A stretch of DNA of 35,347 nucleotides from a virus. Both the position numbers and the translations under genes were made by a program. The notes under the pieces are model-generated. The model did not search any database. It was not told the DNA's origin and worked only from the letters and a program-made list of their open reading frames with translations. The stretch spans positions 1 to 35,347 of IMG/VR virus record IMGVR_UViG_3300030104_001765. The stretch is one strand, 5' to 3'. Position 1 is the stretch's first letter; each line of letters starts with the position of its first letter. This document shows positions 28,958 to 35,347 of the stretch, piece by piece.

Positions 28958-29536
28958 ATGCCTAGTAGTGCAACACCTTACGGTGCTATGCCACAAGCTG
29001 GACTTAGTTGTAATGGTTCTTTTAGCGGAAAAGTTCGTCACTATAAAATTGCGAGTGGTTATGGCACTGGTATTTTTTATGGCGACTTCGTTAAGCTAGT
29101 TACTGCCGGTACTGTCGAAAAAGACACTGGCACGACTTCCTTAACTCCAATTGGTATTTTTGTCGGATGTGCTTACACCGATCCAAATACTAATCAAAAG
29201 ACCTTTAATCAACAATGGCCCGCATCTACTTCTGCTTCAGATGCCGTAGCCTATGTTATGGATGACCCAGATATTACTTTCCAAATGCAATGTGACGGCT
29301 CTGCCGCTCAAGCTGTATTGGGAACTAATTGTGCGGTTGTTCAAACAGCAGGCTCTACCTCTATAGGGACTAGCAAAAACGCTGTCGATATTTCTACTGC
29401 AGCTACCACTAACACACTACCAGTTCGTATCATCGAGTTTGTCGATGGACCGAACTCTGCTGTTGGTGATAGTTACACTGATGTTGTCGTCAAGTTTAAT
29501 GTTGGTCACCTCATGGACAACACAACTGGAATATAA
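28958..29536 (+). CDS. Head-associated structural protein, 192 residues
   Basis: Beta-rich: GKVRHYKIASGYGTGIFYGD, then FVKLVTAGTVEKDTG, then TPIGIFVGCAYTDPNTN. No helices or catalytic motif. Located directly before the major capsid gene with its own GGGAGG site, as for capsid decoration or stabilisation proteins in related phages. A structural role is likely; the exact role is not shown. Confidence 0.72.
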   Translation: MPSSATPYGAMPQAGLSCNGSFSGKVRHYKIASGYGTGIFYGDFVKLVTAGTVEKDTGTTSLTPIGIFVGCAYTDPNTNQKTFNQQWPASTSASDAVAYVMDDPDITFQMQCDGSAAQAVLGTNCAVVQTAGSTSIGTSKNAVDISTAATTNTLPVRIIEFVDGPNSAVGDSYTDVVVKFNVGHLMDNTTGI

Positions 29537-29548
29537 GGAATTTAATAA

Positions 29549-30454
29549 ATGGCTATTTCAAGAGCACAGTTACTTAAAGAACTTCTACCCGGTTTAAATG
29601 CGTTGTTCGGGCTAGAGTACGGCAAGTACGAAAATGAGCATGAAGAGATATATGAGACTGAATCATCAGACAGATCGTTTGAAGAAGAAGTCAAGCTAAG
29701 TGGCTTTAACGCTGCCCCTGTAAAAGACGAAGGTGCTGCTATCAGTTATGATAACGCACAAGAATCTTTTACTGCTCGATACAACCACGAAACCATTGCA
29801 ATGGGATTTGCTATTACTGAAGAAGCTATGGAAGATAATCTTTATGATTCGCTTTCTGCACGCTACACTAAAGCACTTGCCAGAGCTATGGCTTATACGA
29901 AGCAAGTCAAAGCTGCATATCCTTTGAATAAAGGGTTTGGAGATTTTGATTCAGGTGATGGAGTTGATTTATTCAGCACCTCTCACCCTCTTGTTTCAGG
30001 TGGAACAAACTCGAACACTCCTTCTACACAAGCTGATCTTAACGAAACTTCACTAGAAGCGGCTGTTATTCAGATTGCTGGATGGACTGACGAGCGTGGT
30101 TTGCTAATTGCTGCAAAACCAACGAAGTTGATTATACCGCCTAACTTGATGTTTGTTGCTCAACGGATACTACAGTCTGATCTCAGAGTGGGTACTGCTG
30201 ACAATGATATTAATGCGATAAAATCAATGGGCGTTGTTCCCGGTGGTTATGCTGTGAATCATTATCTAACTGATACTGATGCATGGTTCTTAATGACCGA
30301 TGTTCCAAATGGATTCAAACATTTCGTTAGAACTCCAATGGAAACGAGCATGGATGGCGATTTTGATACTGGAAATGTGAGGTACAAAGCTAGAGAAAGA
30401 TATTCATTTGGAGTATCTGATCCGCTTGGTGCTTTCGGTTCTTCAGGAGCTTAA
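29549..30454 (+). CDS. Major capsid protein
   Basis: A 301-residue protein with capsid-like segments: LLPGLNALFGLEYGKYENEH (N-arm), FTARYNHETIAMGFAITEEA, a LIIPPNLMFVAQRILQSDLR strand-helix, DTDAWFLMTDVPNGFKHFVR, and the C-terminal VRYKARERYSFGVSDPLGAF. These last two blocks are characteristic of Mu-gpT-like/HK97-fold capsid proteins in small tailed phages. Probably assembled with the GroES-like and scaffold proteins encoded upstream. A hairpin follows at 30475-30503. Confidence 0.9.
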   Translation: MAISRAQLLKELLPGLNALFGLEYGKYENEHEEIYETESSDRSFEEEVKLSGFNAAPVKDEGAAISYDNAQESFTARYNHETIAMGFAITEEAMEDNLYDSLSARYTKALARAMAYTKQVKAAYPLNKGFGDFDSGDGVDLFSTSHPLVSGGTNSNTPSTQADLNETSLEAAVIQIAGWTDERGLLIAAKPTKLIIPPNLMFVAQRILQSDLRVGTADNDINAIKSMGVVPGGYAVNHYLTDTDAWFLMTDVPNGFKHFVRTPMETSMDGDFDTGNVRYKARERYSFGVSDPLGAFGSSGA

Positions 30455-30459
30455 TTTTG

Positions 30460-30503
30460 TTAATGGAACCTGTGATGGGGGGGTTTCTTACTCAACCCCC
30501 ATT
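30460..30503 (+). terminator. Hairpin after the capsid gene, partial terminator
   Basis: ATGGGGGGGTT (30475-30485) pairs with AACCCCCAT (30494-30502), with one extra G bulged. GTTAATGG (30460-30467) can compete, pairing with CCATTAAC (30499-30506). The tail TAACTTTATC is a weak T tract, so termination is likely partial, a common way to raise capsid over downstream expression. Confidence 0.55.
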
Positions 30504-30524
30504 AACTTTATCTAGGGTAAACTT

Positions 30525-30585
30525 GTCCTACAGACTGACCTAGCAGACTCGCCAAGACGGTAGGACTTATTTCCGTAGGAGGAAA
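30525..30585 (+). promoter_or_regulatory. Structured leader of the gene at 30588
   Basis: GTCCTAC (30525-30531) pairs with GTAGGAC (30560-30566) around a loop with two CAGACT repeats. Next, ATTTCC and GGAAAT can pair across GTAGGA, which would hide the GGAGG ribosome site of the next gene. Either translation control or an mRNA processing site. Confidence 0.45.
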
Positions 30586-30587
30586 TT

Positions 30588-31094
30588 ATGGCAAAATCAA
30601 CCTTTTCAGGACCAGTTCAATCATTGGCTGGTTTTATTTCGGCAGGAAATGCTAACGTAGTTAGTCTAACTGCTGATACAACACTTACAGTTGCATCTCA
30701 CGCTGGTAAAGTATTAATAACAAATGATGCAGATGGTAAATTTACTTTGCCTTCTATCGTTGCGACTGCACCAGATGCAGATGACGATCCAAATCAAACT
30801 AACAATTTGGGTGCTACTTTTACATTTGTTGTTGTTACAGCAGCTACAGATATGGACATACTAACTGACGGAACAGATAAATTCGTTGGCGGTCTATATA
30901 CTGGTGTAGATGATGCAACAGGTAAAACTTTTATTTCTGGATCAAGCAATGATGTAATTACTATGAACGGAAGCACTAAAGGCGGACTAGCTGGTAGTAT
31001 CGTAAAAGTTACTGCAATGGCTTCTGCTAAGTATGCTGTCGAAGGGATTATTCTTGGATCAGGAACACTAGTAACTCCATTTGCTGACGCATAA
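30588..31094 (+). CDS. Structural protein, 168 residues
   Basis: MAKSTFSGPVQSLAGFISAG, then beta-rich Thr/Ala/Gly sequence (GATFTFVVVTAATDMDIL, GGLAGSIVKVTAMASAKYAV). The MAKSTFSGPVxSLxGF start is common to small structural proteins of marine podovirus-like phages. Likely a capsid decoration or tail-base protein. AGGAGG site; TAA followed by GGGGG before the next gene. Confidence 0.72.
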   Translation: MAKSTFSGPVQSLAGFISAGNANVVSLTADTTLTVASHAGKVLITNDADGKFTLPSIVATAPDADDDPNQTNNLGATFTFVVVTAATDMDILTDGTDKFVGGLYTGVDDATGKTFISGSSNDVITMNGSTKGGLAGSIVKVTAMASAKYAVEGIILGSGTLVTPFADA

Positions 31095-31105
31095 GGGGGT
31101 AAATA

Positions 31106-31522
31106 ATGGCTGATGCAGTAGCAACACAAACCATCTCTGATGGAGCACAACACGCTACATTTAAGTTTACTAACGTAAGTGACGGTACTGGAGAGAGTGC
31201 CGTCACTAAAATTGATGTTTCTTCTTTATCTGTTAATCCAGTAACAAGAATGTCTTGCAGTTCAGTAAGCATTGAAAAAATCTATTTCAGCAATATCGGA
31301 ATGGGTGTCAAAATATTATTTGATGCTGATACTGATGTATTAGCTATTCAGCTTCCTGCTGATTGGTCTGATGAATTTGATTTTTCTAATTTTAGCGGTA
31401 TTCCTGATAATGCAGGAACTGGCTCTACAGGCGATGTTAAGTTTACAACAGTTGGTCATAGTAGTGGCGATGTTTATACTATCGTTATGACTGTGATTAA
31501 ACATTACACTAATCCAAGCTAG
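31106..31522 (+). CDS. Probable structural protein, 138 residues
   Basis: Beta-rich, Ser/Thr-rich: MADAVATQTISDGAQHATFK, then MGVKILFDADTDVLAIQLPA and DVYTIVMTVIKHY. Immunoglobulin-like or jelly-roll-like composition without a recognisable motif. Its location between other head or neck proteins points to a virion role. Preceded by GGGGG in the gap. Confidence 0.68.
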   Translation: MADAVATQTISDGAQHATFKFTNVSDGTGESAVTKIDVSSLSVNPVTRMSCSSVSIEKIYFSNIGMGVKILFDADTDVLAIQLPADWSDEFDFSNFSGIPDNAGTGSTGDVKFTTVGHSSGDVYTIVMTVIKHYTNPS

Positions 31523-31530
31523 GAATTGTT

Positions 31531-31722
31531 ATGGCAAAATATAAAGTAGTTCAAAATGGAGAAAGAGTTCCAAGTGGAGAGCCAATTTTTCAAGTTGCAG
31601 AAATCATTGACGGCGAAGAAGTTATCGTTGATGGCAGTCTAATGACTAAAAAAGAAGCTCAAGCTGCTATGAAAGCTCTTGCTCCTGCAAAAAAACCTGC
31701 TAAGAAAAAAGCTAAAAAGTAA
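31531..31722 (+). CDS. Small protein with lysine-rich C-terminus, 63 residues
   Basis: MAKYKVVQNGERVPSGEPIF, then IIDGEEVIVDGSLMTKKEA, ending in a histone-like tail PAKKPAKKKAKK. The tail could bind DNA inside the head or act as a targeting signal. The stop overlaps the next start (TAATG). Confidence 0.72.
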   Translation: MAKYKVVQNGERVPSGEPIFQVAEIIDGEEVIVDGSLMTKKEAQAAMKALAPAKKPAKKKAKK

Positions 31723-32015
31723 TGCCACTGAAAAGTGGCGGCTCTAAAAAAGTTATTTCTGGGAATATCTCTAAGTTAAAACAAGAGGGGTATCCCCAGA
31801 AACAAGCTGTTGCTATATCATTATCTAAATCAAAAAGAAAAAATAAGGGAGGCTATATGCCTAATTATTACGATTCAAAATCTTCTAAACCTAAAAAAAG
31901 CAAAAAAGTAAAATATGCTGAAGGAAAAATGATTAGGTATATGGGTGGAGAAGATATTAAAGTTGAAAACTATAACGACCAAATTAAAAGAAAATTTGGT
32001 GGTGGAAAGCTGTAA
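31722..32015 (+). CDS. Two-part basic protein, possible fusion or dual-start gene
   Basis: 97 residues. Residues 1-45 (MPLKSGGSKKVISGNISKLK, then QEGYPQKQAVAISLSKSKR) match small stand-alone phage proteins with an MPLKxGxSKK start and PQKQAVAI core. Residues 46-97 begin again at Met46, preceded in the DNA by AAGGGAGGCTAT, a strong ribosome site, so a second protein may start at 31857. The C-terminal 16 residues, ENYNDQIKRKFGGGKL, recur in the protein at 33066-33260. Possibly a head-internal DNA-binding protein. Confidence 0.72.
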   Translation: MPLKSGGSKKVISGNISKLKQEGYPQKQAVAISLSKSKRKNKGGYMPNYYDSKSSKPKKSKKVKYAEGKMIRYMGGEDIKVENYNDQIKRKFGGGKL

Positions 32016-32711
32016 ATGGCAATTGCGACCACTAATGCTTTCAATCTCAATATAGGTGAGATTGTTGAAGAAGCCTATGAACGAGCGGGATTAGAAGCTC
32101 GTACTGGCTATGACTATCGTACTGCTAGACGTAGTATTGATATGATGATGCTTGAGTGGCAAAATCGTGGAATCAATTTGTGGACAATTGAAAATGGAAC
32201 ACAAACATTAACTGCCGATACAGCAACCTATACATTGCCTGACGATACGATTGATTTGATGGAAACTCATCTTAGGTTAAATTCTGGAGACAGTTCTAGT
32301 CAAACTGATTATCAACTAACTAGAATATCACCTAGTCAATATGCTGATATACCTAATAAATTACAGTCAGGTCAGCCTACACAGATATGGATTCAAAGAC
32401 TTACAACAACGCCACAATATACACTTTGGCCCGTGCCTGATGATACTCAAACATATACTGTTTCTTATTATCGGATAAGACAAATTTATGATAGCGGAAC
32501 ACCCGGTAGCAATAATATGGATGTTCCTAAAAGATTTTTACCTTGTTTGGTTTCTGGGCTGGCTTATTACATAGCTATGAAAAGACCAGAAGTATCAGAC
32601 CGATTGCCTATATTAAAACAAGAGTATGAAGAACAATGGCAATTAGCTTCAGAGGAAGATAGGGTTAAAGCGAATTTTCGTTTTGTGCCGTGGACATCTT
32701 ACAATAACTAA
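32016..32711 (+). CDS. Head-to-tail adaptor-type protein (P22 gp4/SU10-like)
   Basis: A 231-residue protein. EIVEEAYERAGLEARTGYDY then TARRSIDMMMLEWQNRGINL is typical of the helical start of P22 gp4-like adaptors; the central beta part has LTADTATYTLPDDTIDLMET and TLWPVPDDTQTYTVSYYR; a final helix region follows (PCLVSGLAYYIAMKRPE). Adaptors form the ring below the portal. The stop overlaps the next start (TAATG). Confidence 0.8.
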   Translation: MAIATTNAFNLNIGEIVEEAYERAGLEARTGYDYRTARRSIDMMMLEWQNRGINLWTIENGTQTLTADTATYTLPDDTIDLMETHLRLNSGDSSSQTDYQLTRISPSQYADIPNKLQSGQPTQIWIQRLTTTPQYTLWPVPDDTQTYTVSYYRIRQIYDSGTPGSNNMDVPKRFLPCLVSGLAYYIAMKRPEVSDRLPILKQEYEEQWQLASEEDRVKANFRFVPWTSYNN

Positions 32712-33055
32712 TGACACAGTTTGCACAAGGTAAGTATGCTTTTGGATTTTGTGATCGTTGCGGTTTTCGTTACGATTTAAAAGATTTAAAAGATGAAGTA
32801 GTTGACACAAGACTCAGTGGATTCTTGGTTTGTCCTGAGTGTTTTGATCAAGATCAACCTCAGTATCAACTAGGTAGAACACCAGTTGATGATCCAATTG
32901 CTTTGGAGAACCCAAGACCTGATAAAGCACAAGAAGCCAGTAGGCGTTTATATGCATTTGACCCGATTGGTGGTGGTGTTACTTCTGCTGGATCAAGAAC
33001 AGTTGGTCTTGATATGAGTGGTGAAATAGGAAAACTTAAAGTAACAACAAGCTAG
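32711..33055 (+). CDS. Zinc-ribbon structural-region protein, 114 residues
   Basis: CDRC (14-17) and CPEC (41-44) give a zinc ribbon around FRYDLKDL. The following DQPQYQLGRTPVDDP and ENPRPDKAQEA segments and a small beta C-terminus are typical of proteins encoded next to phage adaptor genes. Possibly a neck or tail accessory protein; role not established. Confidence 0.75.
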   Translation: MTQFAQGKYAFGFCDRCGFRYDLKDLKDEVVDTRLSGFLVCPECFDQDQPQYQLGRTPVDDPIALENPRPDKAQEASRRLYAFDPIGGGVTSAGSRTVGLDMSGEIGKLKVTTS

Positions 33056-33065
33056 AGGATAAAAA

Positions 33066-33260
33066 ATGGACAATAAAAAACTAGAAACACTAAAAAATAG
33101 TGAGCGATATAAATTTTCTTCTAAAAAAGATCAAAGGAAAATGATAAAAGATTTTAGAAAAAAACAATCACAAGAAAAAAGAAATATGGGAGCTGAAGGA
33201 CAAGCTCCAGAAAACTATAATGACCAAGTTAAAAGAAAATTTGGTGGTGGAAAGTTATAA
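33066..33260 (+). CDS. Small basic protein with shared C-terminal tail, 64 residues
   Basis: MDNKKLETLKNSERYKFSSK, then KDQRKMIKDFRKKQSQEKRN, then GAEGQAPENYNDQ. It ends ENYNDQVKRKFGGGKL, the same tail as the protein at 31722-32015 apart from one Ile/Val change. The rest is unrelated. The basic composition suggests contact with DNA or RNA. AGAGGATAAAAA site. Confidence 0.72.
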   Translation: MDNKKLETLKNSERYKFSSKKDQRKMIKDFRKKQSQEKRNMGAEGQAPENYNDQVKRKFGGGKL

Positions 33261-33266
33261 AAAACA

Positions 33267-33893
33267 ATGACTTATGGTGAATTAAAAAACTTAATACAGA
33301 ATTATCTCCAGAATAGTGAGACTTCTTTTACTACATATCTTCCAGATATTATTAAACAAGCAGAAGATCGTATTCTTGAGAATGTTCAGTTGCCTGTTTT
33401 TAGAAAGAATCAGGTGGGTGCTTTATCTTCAAGCAATCAGTATTTAGGCATACCTACTGATTTTTTAGCACCCTATTCTTTGTCTTTTACAAATAGCAGT
33501 AATCAAACTTTTTTAATAAATAAAGATGTTAATTGGATTAGAGAGCTATATCCGAATGCATCAACAACAGGAGAGCCTGAATATTACGCTATATTTGATA
33601 ATGATTATTTTATTGTAGCTCCAACACCAGACTCTGCTTACAATGTTGAATTACATTATTTTTATAGACCAGCATCAATAACTGCTGGCTCAGATAGTGG
33701 TACAACATGGTTATCAACAAATGCACCTTCAGCATTGCTATATGCTTGTTTGCTAGAAGGATATGTATATATGAAAGGCGAACAGGATATGATGTCTGTT
33801 TATAACACAAGGTATGAATCTGCATTGGGCAGACTTAAAGTATTGGGAGAAGGCAGAGATAGAAACGATGCCTACAGAGCAGGACAGCTTTAA
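33267..33893 (+). CDS. Second adaptor-type protein
   Basis: A 208-residue protein resembling SU10-type adaptors: YGELKNLIQNYLQNSETSFT, then YLPDIIKQAEDRILENVQLP, then beta blocks (YLGIPTDFLAPYSLSF, YYAIFDNDYFIVAPTPDSAY, VELHYFYRPASIT) and a final helix. The helix-beta-helix layout parallels the protein at 32016, so the two may form successive rings of the neck. Confidence 0.8.
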   Translation: MTYGELKNLIQNYLQNSETSFTTYLPDIIKQAEDRILENVQLPVFRKNQVGALSSSNQYLGIPTDFLAPYSLSFTNSSNQTFLINKDVNWIRELYPNASTTGEPEYYAIFDNDYFIVAPTPDSAYNVELHYFYRPASITAGSDSGTTWLSTNAPSALLYACLLEGYVYMKGEQDMMSVYNTRYESALGRLKVLGEGRDRNDAYRAGQL

Positions 33894-34623
33894 ATCTTCT
33901 AAAAAAATGGAAGATAAAAACATTGCAATTGTAGCAATGGGACAAAGCCAGATAGATTTTCATTTATCACAGGTTCATAGTGTATCGTTTGATGAAGTAT
34001 GGGCAGTTAATGCAATGATAGGTGTTTTGCCTCGCATAGACAGGGCTTTTATATTAGACCCCATGAGTCGTTTTTTAGATTCAGAAGATGCAGGGTCTAT
34101 GACAAAAATGATGAGACTGGTTCTACCAACTGCTTATTATCCCATTTATTCTTGTGAGCTAGATGAAAGAGTGCCTGCTGTTGAAGAATATCCATTAGAA
34201 GAAGTTGTAGGAAAGCTCGGTTGTTCTTATTTCAACAATACAATTGCTTATGCCATTGCTTATGCATTATGGTCTAATGTTAAAAGCATTGCTGTTTTTG
34301 GCGTTGATTTTACTTATAAAAGCAATATGCATTTTGCAGAAGCTGGAAGAGGATGTGTTGAGTTTTGGTTATCTAAATGCATTGATGCTGGTATAGATGT
34401 TTCAATAGCACCAAGATCATCATTACTAGATACAGATATAGGTTTTAAAGATAAACTTTATGGTTATCATAGATTAGATGATCCAAAGGTTACTTATCAA
34501 AATGGAAAAGGAATAAAGGTTTGTAAGTTTTCTGAGGTTCAAATAGAAAAAAACTTAAAGCCAGTTGGAAAGATAGATAGAAATGATATAAATTTAAACC
34601 CTCCAGAGCCAAAAAAATACTAA
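33868..34623 (+). CDS. DUF115/MptE-like conserved phage protein
   Basis: 251 residues from ATG 33868 (MPTEQDSFKSSKKMEDKN), inside the end of the adaptor gene. A Rossmann-like start (KNIAIVAMGQSQIDF) is followed by EVWAVNAMIGVLPRIDRAFI, LDPMSRFLDSEDAG, SYFNNTIAYAIAYALW, AVFGVDFTYKSNMHFAEAGR and SIAPRSSLLDT. This recalls DUF115/MptE-like enzymes related to sugar or pterin transferases, found in some marine phages. It is unusual among neck genes; a role in modifying virion or cell-surface components is only a guess. ATG 33907 is an alternative start. Confidence 0.7.
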   Translation: MPTEQDSFKSSKKMEDKNIAIVAMGQSQIDFHLSQVHSVSFDEVWAVNAMIGVLPRIDRAFILDPMSRFLDSEDAGSMTKMMRLVLPTAYYPIYSCELDERVPAVEEYPLEEVVGKLGCSYFNNTIAYAIAYALWSNVKSIAVFGVDFTYKSNMHFAEAGRGCVEFWLSKCIDAGIDVSIAPRSSLLDTDIGFKDKLYGYHRLDDPKVTYQNGKGIKVCKFSEVQIEKNLKPVGKIDRNDINLNPPEPKKY

Positions 34624-34913
34624 TGGAAACAGATTCTTTTACAATATCTATAGGAAATTTAGGAGTTAAGACAACTAAAAATAGAGGTCACACTCCAGAA
34701 GAGGTTGCTGAAATGGCGACTGAAAAAATTATTTCGGTAAGTGATACAGCACCACCGCAAATTAAAGCACAAGCACACGCTTTTAAAAATTTGTGCTACA
34801 AAATCATTGCTTATTATATGCATGAGGCGATTAAAAACCATATGTGTACTATAGGGAATCAATTAGAACAGCAAGGTCATAAAGACTTAGCTGAAATTAT
34901 TAGGAGGCTATAA
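34623..34913 (+). CDS. Conserved small phage protein, 96 residues
   Basis: METDSFTISIGNLGVKTTKN, then GHTPEEVAEMATEKIISVSD, then a helical half (AQAHAFKNLCYKIIAYYMHE, AIKNHMCTIGNQLEQQGHKD). The RGHTPEEVAEMA segment recurs in proteins near phage tail or neck genes. Starts and stops overlap both neighbours by one base. Function unknown. Confidence 0.78.
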   Translation: METDSFTISIGNLGVKTTKNRGHTPEEVAEMATEKIISVSDTAPPQIKAQAHAFKNLCYKIIAYYMHEAIKNHMCTIGNQLEQQGHKDLAEIIRRL

Positions 34914-35344
34914 TGGCTATAACACAAGCAATGTGTACTTCTTTCAAAAGTGAGCTTTTGCAAGCGGTACATAACTTTAAAGCGACTGGAGGTAATACCT
35001 TTAAACTTGCTTTATACACTAGCTCTGCGACTATGAGTGCTTCTACTACAGCCTATAGCACAGGTCAAGAAGCATCAGGAACAAACTATACTGCGGGTGG
35101 AGCAGCTTTAACAAACGTCAACCCTACAACATCAGGAACAACTGCGTACACTGATTTTGCTGATTTAACTTTTGGTACAGCTACTATTACTGCAAGAGGT
35201 TGTATGATTTATAATGATACAGCTACTGGCGATCCAGCAGTTGCCGTTTTTGATTTTGGTGGAGACAAAACAAGTACAGCAGGTAGTTTTACAATATCTT
35301 TTCCAACCGCAGACGCAAGTAACGCTGTTATCAGAATAGCGTAA
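34913..35344 (+). CDS. Probable tail/neck structural protein, 143 residues
   Basis: Begins MAITQAMCTSFKSELLQAVH, then beta-rich FKLALYTSSATMSASTTAY, TNYTAGGAALTNVNPT and AVAVFDFGGDKTSTAGSFTI, ending ASNAVIRIA. The FKLALYTSSAT...TDFADLTFGTATITARG pattern is widespread in phage structural gene blocks. A GGAGG site overlaps the previous gene end. The gene is complete, with its stop three bases from the window end. Confidence 0.8.
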   Translation: MAITQAMCTSFKSELLQAVHNFKATGGNTFKLALYTSSATMSASTTAYSTGQEASGTNYTAGGAALTNVNPTTSGTTAYTDFADLTFGTATITARGCMIYNDTATGDPAVAVFDFGGDKTSTAGSFTISFPTADASNAVIRIA

Positions 35345-35347
35345 ACC

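Noticed and set aside
1-35347. CRISPR array or insertion sequence
   Set aside because: The repeated 20-bp palindromes are far apart and not separated by regular spacers; no transposase or terminal inverted repeats were found.

Overview
The window is part of an AT-rich tailed-phage genome (Caudoviricetes). It is dense with short genes, most start codons overlap the previous stop, and it carries terminase, portal, scaffold, capsid and adaptor genes. The structural proteins (826-residue portal, GroES-like co-chaperonin, capsid protein, two adaptor-type proteins) resemble those of marine podovirus-like phages of Gram-negative bacteria. The host assignment is inference. No DNA polymerase, lysis or integrase gene is visible, so the genome continues beyond the window.

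Layout. (1) 1-4731, leftward: a compact recombination and early operon read from a strong sigma70-type promoter at 4766-4793. It holds a small hypothetical protein, a PD-(D/E)XK exonuclease, a Sak-type annealing protein, a small protein with an SSB-like tail, several small proteins, DUF3310, and a DNA methyltransferase cut by the left edge. (2) 4828-7885, rightward: RusA-type resolvase, a small protein, a T7 gp4-like primase-helicase and an unidentified protein. (3) 7882-9488, leftward: a ribbon-helix-helix protein, two small proteins and an HTH/coiled-coil protein, from a promoter at 9524-9552. (4) 9897-17480, leftward: a second cluster with long structured leaders, including a MoxR-like ATPase, a helical middle protein and a VWA/metallopeptidase-like protein. 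(5) 17598-18300: a divergent control region. (6) 18301-35344, rightward: terminase, a LexA-like HTH protein, a Ref-like HNH nuclease, two large ejected/polyvalent-type proteins, and the head and adaptor genes.

The most unusual content is in region 4. On the leftward transcript, four gene-to-gene junctions each contain a complete hammerhead ribozyme, found here by reading core and stems by eye. Two are type I (11995-12055 and 16937-16994) and begin right after a stop codon. Two are type III (15077-15130 and 16349-16400) and lie behind other structured elements. All have a CUGANGA core, a GAA segment, three helices and a UH cleavage dinucleotide. The two type I copies differ by compensating changes in stem I. 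The other leaders of the cluster hold non-hammerhead structures, several with G-U pairs that form only on the leftward RNA strand. Some carry sequence complementary to the Shine-Dalgarno region of the next gene. Together this suggests a polycistronic phage mRNA cut into single-gene units by built-in ribozymes.

A second system is a 20-bp palindrome, AATATTGAC-TG-GTCAATATT, present nine times across all early transcription units and next to the -35 box of the late promoter. It is probably the binding site of a phage regulator. The HTH protein at 8784-9488, the ribbon-helix-helix protein at 7882-8253 and the LexA-like protein at 18990-19229 are candidates.
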